A DNA stretch of 64,000 nucleotides from Macrocystis pyrifera (lineage: Eukaryota > Sar > Phaeophyceae > Laminariales > Laminariaceae). The DNA is taken from contig JASSKH010000012.1 in the NCBI GenBank assembly GCA_031763025.1, positions 3,534,001 to 3,598,000 of the forward strand. The letters run 5' to 3'. This document shows, piece by piece, positions 60,961-64,000 of this stretch. The position numbers were made by a program, and so were the translations under genes. The notes beneath the pieces are model-generated. The model saw nothing but the letters and a program-made list of their open reading frames with translations. It was not told where the DNA came from and did no database searches. The first letter of the stretch is position 1. Each line of letters begins with the position of its first letter.

Positions 60961-63553
60961 TGGCGTCTTCAGGTTCAAAACCGAGCGGTGGAGAAGCGGA
61001 AGGAGATGGCTGCGGAGGAGCAGGAGACCACCACGGTCGAGCTCTCGAAGGAGGTAAATGTCTGGAGAATTTTCCCAACATTTCAAGACAAAAATTCTCG
61101 AAAAACTTTCCACGTTTGGACAGGGCTGTGGGTTGGGTGAAGTTCGCAGCAACCACTCTGGATAGACATATAAGCACACTTTTTACAGTAATGAACAGGC
61201 CACATTACGGTAGTTTTTTTGCGGGCAAAAATGGTTGGGTTGGTTTTTCTTGTATTAAGAGTATATTTCCTTAGTAGTATAAAGTAGCTATCCCGACCCG
61301 CGAAAGATTAATTGTCGTTGGGGAAAAAAAGTGACTAAAAATGACGTTTTATAGCCGAAGTTTTTCACGGAGTTAGGTCAACACTGTAGGTTGGTTAGCA
61401 CATGGAGCAACTTCTGATTGGCGAACGCCTTCGGATCCATCCGTTTAACCAATCAGCTCCTCGTGTTTGTCGGTTTCAAGTATGTTTAGAACCCAACCCA
61501 GTTGGATTGGCGTAAGCACCCTAGTAAGAGTTTCGTCCGGAATGGTGGTTATTCGTTGGGTGGCGACGTAAGCCAACTACAGTAGCCGAAATATAGCATA
61601 TTTTATATTCCGGGTCAGTTAACCATCGAATATTGTCTCTGGGCCGGCGTGATCGCGCCACATCTTATCGCGTGTATGCTGATGGATCGAATCTCATGGG
61701 CCGCATATTATCGCATCGTATGTCATGGGCAGGCGTAATCGCGCCGCACATCACGGCATGCGTATTGTCGCATCGTTTATAACGGGCCGCACATCGGCAC
61801 TTATTATCGCTTTGCCTATTTTCCTCCCTTCTCTTGTTATCGCTTTGCATATTTTGGCCTTGTCTGTTGTCGCTTCTTTCATTTCACGCTTTGCTTATTA
61901 CAGCGTCGAATAGTGTCGCTTCACGCTTTTTATCGCATCGCATGTTATCGCGTCGAAATTCATCTCCTCGCTTAATATCGGTTCGCTTCCTTTCGCGTAG
62001 CACATTGTCGCTTCGTGTGTGATGGATTTCGCCTACTATCCCTACTACTTATTTCCGCGTCGATTATTTTCGCTTCGTCTGTTAGCATTTTGCCTTGTTT
62101 TCGCTCTGCCTGTTATCGTTTCGCTTATTACCGCTTCGCATATTATCGCATCCCGTATTATCGCATCGCATATTATCGCGTGGCATCTCTCGCAGGAGCG
62201 CATGGGCCCCGGCGGGCTTGATCCTATGGACGTGTTCGCCACCCTGCCCGAGGAGATGCAGATCGCGTTTGAAACAAAGGACACGCCGATGTTGAAGAAG
62301 GCGCTTCTAGCCATGACGGACAAGGACAGAAAGTGAGACCTGGTGGAGGAGGGTTTATAACGAGGAGGGGGGGGGGGGTGTACTCATTATCATGCATGGT
62401 CGTTGTCGTATGACCATAGACCCTCGCATCCCTACAATGCCGGGACGGAGGGGGGGGGGGGGCGTACTTAGTTTGGTGCTTGCGTTTAGTCATTTGACCG
62501 TTGACCACGCTTCCCTTTCGAGACGGAACGCCATACCTACTCCTATGACGGGGGACCATAGCAAATTCGACCTATTATTGTTGGAAAAAATAGATAAATA
62601 TATAGGATTTTGTGTGTACCGTAGGTCCTATTTACTATGGTCTCCCGTAATTATAGAAATACCCCCAACATTTGAGCGCTCATTACGTTGTTTCCTTATA
62701 TTACATGGAAACATTTTGCTAATCTTTTCCCCTGAAATAACGAGGGGGGGGGGGGTTGCAAGGTTGTTGTTGTGGTGGTGGCGGGGTTAGTGGTGGTGGT
62801 GAGGTTGTTGCTTTTTTTGTTGCGTCATGTCCATAGTTCGAATCGTGGTCTCCAATATAGGTGCTTCAACACATTTATCAGGGAGGGAGACGGGGGGAGG
62901 GGGGGGGGGCGAGTTTGTTGTTGTGGTGTTGGTGTTGGTGTTTTGTGTGTTTTTGTGGAATCATCTCCATCGTTCGAATCGTGATGGCAAAAATGTGCCG
63001 TAGGTGCAACACATTTCTCGCAGGGAACAAAGGGAAAAAAAAAATGAGGTCTCAAACACGAGTCGAGCCGCACGACAAAACCGATTGCGTTGCATATGTA
63101 CGGCAAATGACTGCCAAGCTATGCCAAAAAGCATGAGCGTGCGTCCCGTCCGATCGCGTCACCTCTCAGCATCAGCATGCGTCGCATCCAATGCCATCAC
63201 CTCTCACCGCCCCCTCCCAATCCTCCCCTCTCTCCCTCCCTCCCGTGACCCCTCTCTCTCGCCGCCCCACCCCACCCCGCCTCTCTTGCTCTCGCCCTAC
63301 TTGTATTTTATTTTCGACCTTACTTTTTTATTATGCGTTCGATGGCAGGTACCACATGAAACGTTGTGAAGACTCCGGCTTGTGGGTTGCGGGTGCAGGG
63401 GGTAGCAGGAGCGTCGGTGAGGACGAAGAGGAAGAGTTCAGTGAGGAGGAGGAGGAGGTCGGGCAGGCCGGGGGGGAGGGGACAGGGGAGGGGGGGGTGC
63501 TCCCTCTTCCCCCTTCCCCCACCGGGGCTGGGAGTAGTGAGGCGCCGTGTTGA
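47388..63553 (+). CDS. CDC37: Hsp90 co-chaperone Cdc37, 13 exons
   Basis: Kinase-specific co-chaperone that loads client kinases onto Hsp90 in the cytosol. Exons: 47388-47435, 49326-49388, 50284-50328, 51880-51987, 53095-53250, 54831-54932, 55852-55917, 56539-56624, 58345-58492, 59682-59735, 60973-61053, 62196-62332, 63349-63553. All introns are GT..AG and phases fit, giving an intact 432-residue frame (human 378). The N-terminal motif YSKWDHIDISDDESDCHPNI (residues 9-28) matches the client-kinase-binding domain. Ser18, followed by DDE, corresponds to the conserved CK2 phosphorylation site. A charged coiled-coil-like region follows (about 38-130), then the middle Hsp90-binding domain from EVHSYSDFVELHDDVMERY (exon 7) to exon 12. 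RMGPGGLDPMDVFATLPEEM (exon 12) and YHMKRCEDSGLWV (exon 13) are the C-terminal signatures. The last ~45 residues are an acidic, Gly/Pro-rich tail. Confidence 0.95.
47948..48362. mobile_element. MITE-like element with AGATAGATCATC array
   Basis: It starts TTCACACGTCGAACAGATCA and ends GATCTGTCGTCCGAGGTGTG. The internal array is at 47970-48150. Downstream of it come GTGCAGGATCTGTCCAGTAC and ATCTAGATCATGCAG, shared with 5943, 45346 and 49419. It is in CDC37 intron 1. Confidence 0.7.
48500..48597. mobile_element. Palindromic MITE (GTCCCGTTTTGGGGAC family)
   Basis: AACTGCAGTCAGTCCCGTTA and TTTGTCCCCGAAACGGGACT with GCAGCCTTAAAAGGGTTAA at the right end. It is in CDC37 intron 1. Confidence 0.75.
48836..48946. 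mobile_element. Palindromic MITE (ACGGGGGACCATAG family)
   Basis: The arms are ATCACGGGGGACTATAGTAG and ATTTATTTGGTCCCCCGTAA. The interior is AAAACCTATATATTCACCCA. It is in CDC37 intron 1. Confidence 0.85.
49122..49154 (+). repeat. C run of about 33 nt
   Basis: In CDC37 intron 1. It is followed within 20 bp by the SINE-like words GGTCATACGACTACGGCCAT and GCACGCTAATGAGCTACCCC, so this is a SINE 3'-end fragment with C runs on both sides. Confidence 0.75.
49419..49678. mobile_element. MITE-like element with CACACGTCGG ends
   Basis: It starts TTCACACGTCGGACAGGTTC and ends GATCTGTCCAAGGTTTGGAG. It lacks most of the AGATAGATCATC array. It lies 30 bp inside CDC37 intron 2. Confidence 0.65.
50803..50985 (-). 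mobile_element. tRNA SINE, 3' part only
   Basis: TTTTTTTAATCATCACCTTT, GGAGGCTTTACCCTCAGCGA, ATCGCGCGTAGGGTTCAGCA and CCCACTGTTCGTCGATTTTT, without the tRNA-like head. It interrupts a CACACGTCGG-type element (CACACATGGGGCAGATCATC at 50768, more of the family to 51195). A short GGGGTTA tandem (50990-51009) abuts the truncation point. Confidence 0.7.
51486..51603. mobile_element. Palindromic MITE (ACGGGGGACCATAG family)
   Basis: The arms are TATTACGGGGGACCATAGTA and TTACTATGGCCCCCCGTAAT. It is in CDC37 intron 3 and is followed by an AACA-rich low-complexity stretch and a TATA-rich stretch (51740-51810). Confidence 0.85.
53490..54300 (+). mobile_element. TIR element copy 3, complete
   Basis: Colinear over its full length with 15712-16558: AACCTGTGCCAATGGAAACG at the left end, ATGAATTCTGAACGGAGCGC and CGACACCAAGCGGGTTGGCC inside, and GGCGTCTCCATTGGCGTGGA at the right end. 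About 811 bp, in CDC37 intron 5. Confidence 0.8.
55430..55840 (+). repeat. Minisatellite of TTACCGT words
   Basis: Many 6-12 bp units based on GTTACCGTTACCGTTAC and ATTACCGTCAC fill the 3' half of CDC37 intron 6 up to the exon 7 acceptor. Diverged TTACCGG words continue into intron 7 (55940-56060). Confidence 0.8.
56066..56140. mobile_element. Palindromic MITE, internally deleted
   Basis: TATTACGGGGGACCATAGTA and TATTATGGTCCTTCGTAATA remain, but the CAATATT part of the interior is missing. It is in CDC37 intron 7. Confidence 0.75.
56700..56875 (-). mobile_element. Poly-C SINE, 5'-truncated
   Basis: A G-rich run, ATGTACTCATGTCGTGCATG, CCGTAGTGGTATGACCATAG, TCGCTTGCACCAAGCGCGAA and GGCGAGTCGCATTAAGGGTG. 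It lies just after CDC37 exon 8. Confidence 0.75.
57436..57530. mobile_element. Palindromic MITE (GTCCCGTTTTGGGGAC family)
   Basis: GACCCTTTTAGGAGTGCGGC, CCCGTTTTGGGGACGAACTA and GGTTTGTCCCCGAAACGGGA, ending GCACTAAAAGGGTT. The arms are nearly perfect. It is in CDC37 intron 8. Confidence 0.8.
58603..58713. mobile_element. Palindromic MITE (ACGGGGGACCATAG family)
   Basis: TATTGCGGGGGACCATAGTA and CCCCCCGTAGTA with interior CAAATATTGTTAGTAAAAAA. The right arm has decayed (TTTAATGTGCC). It is in CDC37 intron 9. Confidence 0.8.
58740..58905 (-). mobile_element. Compound SINE tail plus LINE tail
   Basis: 58740-58815 is a SINE 3' end (TATGTCATGCATGGCGTTAG, ACCCTCGAACCCCTACAATG). It is joined at a G-rich run to 58825-58905, a LINE 3' end (CATTTGTTGCTCGCCTTTTG, CCACGCGTCCCTTGCGAGAC). 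It is in CDC37 intron 9. Confidence 0.7.
59020..59081 (+). repeat. GTA trinucleotide microsatellite
   Basis: About 20 GTA/TAG units with one break, in CDC37 intron 9. Confidence 0.95.
59110..59490 (+). mobile_element. Poly-C SINE copy, near full length
   Basis: TGTGGGAATGATCGTATCGC, GTTGTCTCTGGACGTGGCCA, TTCACAAGCGGTACTCGTAC, GCGCTTGGTGCAAGCAATAT and GGCATTGTAGGAATGCGAGG, ending ATGACAACGAGAGCACCTCC and a C-rich stretch. It lacks about 60 bp of the head. It is in CDC37 intron 9. Confidence 0.75.
59741..59771 (+). repeat. CTG trinucleotide microsatellite
   Basis: About ten CTG units directly after the CDC37 exon 10 donor. An AGC array (60393-60422) lies later in the same intron. Confidence 0.9.
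61660..62190 (+). repeat. Minisatellite of TTATCGC/CATCGCAT words
   Basis: Diverged units of about 12-25 bp such as ATTATCGCATCGCATATTAT and CGCTTCGCTTATTACCGC fill the 3' half of CDC37 intron 11, right up to the exon 12 acceptor at 62195. Confidence 0.75.
62360..62449 (-). mobile_element. Poly-C SINE 3' tail
   Basis: A G run (62367-62378), TGTACTCATTATCATGCATG, GTCGTATGACCATAGACCCT and CGCATCCCTACAATGCCGGG. It is directly followed by a second G run and a LINE tail. Confidence 0.8.
62450..62735 (-). mobile_element. Poly-C LINE fragment split by a MITE
   Basis: The left part, 62450-62546, is a G run, CGTACTTAGTTTGGTGCTTG and CACGCTTCCCTTTCGAGACG. The right part, 62657-62735, continues with ACATTTGAGCGCTCATTACG and TTTCCTTATATTACATGGAA. 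The two parts are contiguous in the 8020 copy. Confidence 0.85.
62547..62656. mobile_element. Palindromic MITE nested in a LINE
   Basis: TGACGGGGGACCATAGCAAA and TATTTACTATGGTCTCCCGT. It interrupts the LINE between CCTACTCC and TAGAAATACC with TA on both sides, consistent with a TA target duplication. Confidence 0.85.
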
Positions 63554-64000
63554 TGGCTGAACAGGGTCGCGCTATCGGCGCGCTCGCTCACGCTTGTTGC
63601 GTGCAACTCGGCGATGGGTTTCGGTCTGTCTGCAGTGTGCAAGCGGGTGAGGGTTTTAAGCGAAAGGTGGCTTTTTTTGGTAGGGTAAGAGGGCCATTAG
63701 GCGTTGAGCTTGGAAGGGTGAGATCCGTTGGGCTTGATATGGTAGAAGGGCCGTTGAGCTTGGAAGGGTGGGAAAGTTGTTGAGCTCGGAGGAGGTGAGC
63801 GGCGGTGTGTTCTTGGAAGGGCGAGAGCCGTTGCGCTTGCAGGATGATCAAAACCCGTTGCGCTTGCAGGAAGATCAAATCCCGTTGCGCTTACAGGAGA
63901 ATAAGAGCCGTTGCGCTTGGACGGGTGAGGTCATTTCGCTCGGAAAGAGATGGTAGCCGTTGATGCAGACAGGGCAGAACACGACGCTGGCCAGTTTTGT
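63554..64000 (+). other. CDC37 downstream region with tandem repeat
   Basis: After the stop codon, 63690-63780 has GTTGAGCTTGGAAGGGTG twice, and 63828-63960 has about five units of CCGTTGCGCTTGCAGGA-type sequence (period about 30 bp). This is probably 3' UTR or the beginning of intergenic DNA. No other gene is seen before the window ends. Confidence 0.6.

Overview
This is eukaryotic nuclear DNA. It carries four intron-rich protein genes in about 64 kb, with short exons of 45-219 bp, GT..AG introns often longer than 1 kb, and very many dispersed and tandem repeats. The protein sequences, the gene structure (6-13 exons each), GTGAGT-like donors and LINE fragments with poly-C ends fit a stramenopile, most likely a brown alga of the Ectocarpus type. 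That assignment is inference; the sequence itself only proves a eukaryote.

Layout. (1) 2593-14428, minus strand: beta subunit of F-actin capping protein (6 exons). (2) 21251-32064, plus strand: alpha subunit of F-actin capping protein (8 exons). These two subunits form one obligate heterodimer that caps actin filament barbed ends, and here they are divergent neighbours separated by 6.8 kb of repeat-filled DNA. (3) 37973-44472, minus strand: 40S ribosomal protein S2 / uS5 (7 exons). (4) 47388-63553, plus strand: Hsp90 co-chaperone Cdc37 (13 exons). Genes 3 and 4 are also divergent, 2.9 kb apart. Genes 2 and 3 converge on a 5.9 kb intergenic region. Two genes each contain one homopolymer-associated frameshift inside a conserved exon (CAPZA T6 at 22950-22955, RPS2 C8 at 40091-40098). 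The simplest explanation is assembly or sequencing error.

The introns and intergenic regions hold several repeat families, each present in multiple copies: a 5'-truncated LINE whose 3' end is followed by a poly-C run; a roughly 430 bp SINE-like element sharing the last ~75 bp and the poly-C run with that LINE; a second, tRNA-derived SINE with A and B boxes and an A-rich tail; a ~840 bp terminal-inverted-repeat element; at least four short palindromic or inverted-repeat MITE-like families; GGGTC fold-back elements; and long pentanucleotide, trinucleotide and homopolymer arrays, including an uninterrupted run of 130 C. Several insertions are nested, which gives a relative order of activity. The LINE/SINE pair with a common 3' end and poly-C tail is the most interesting system in the window.
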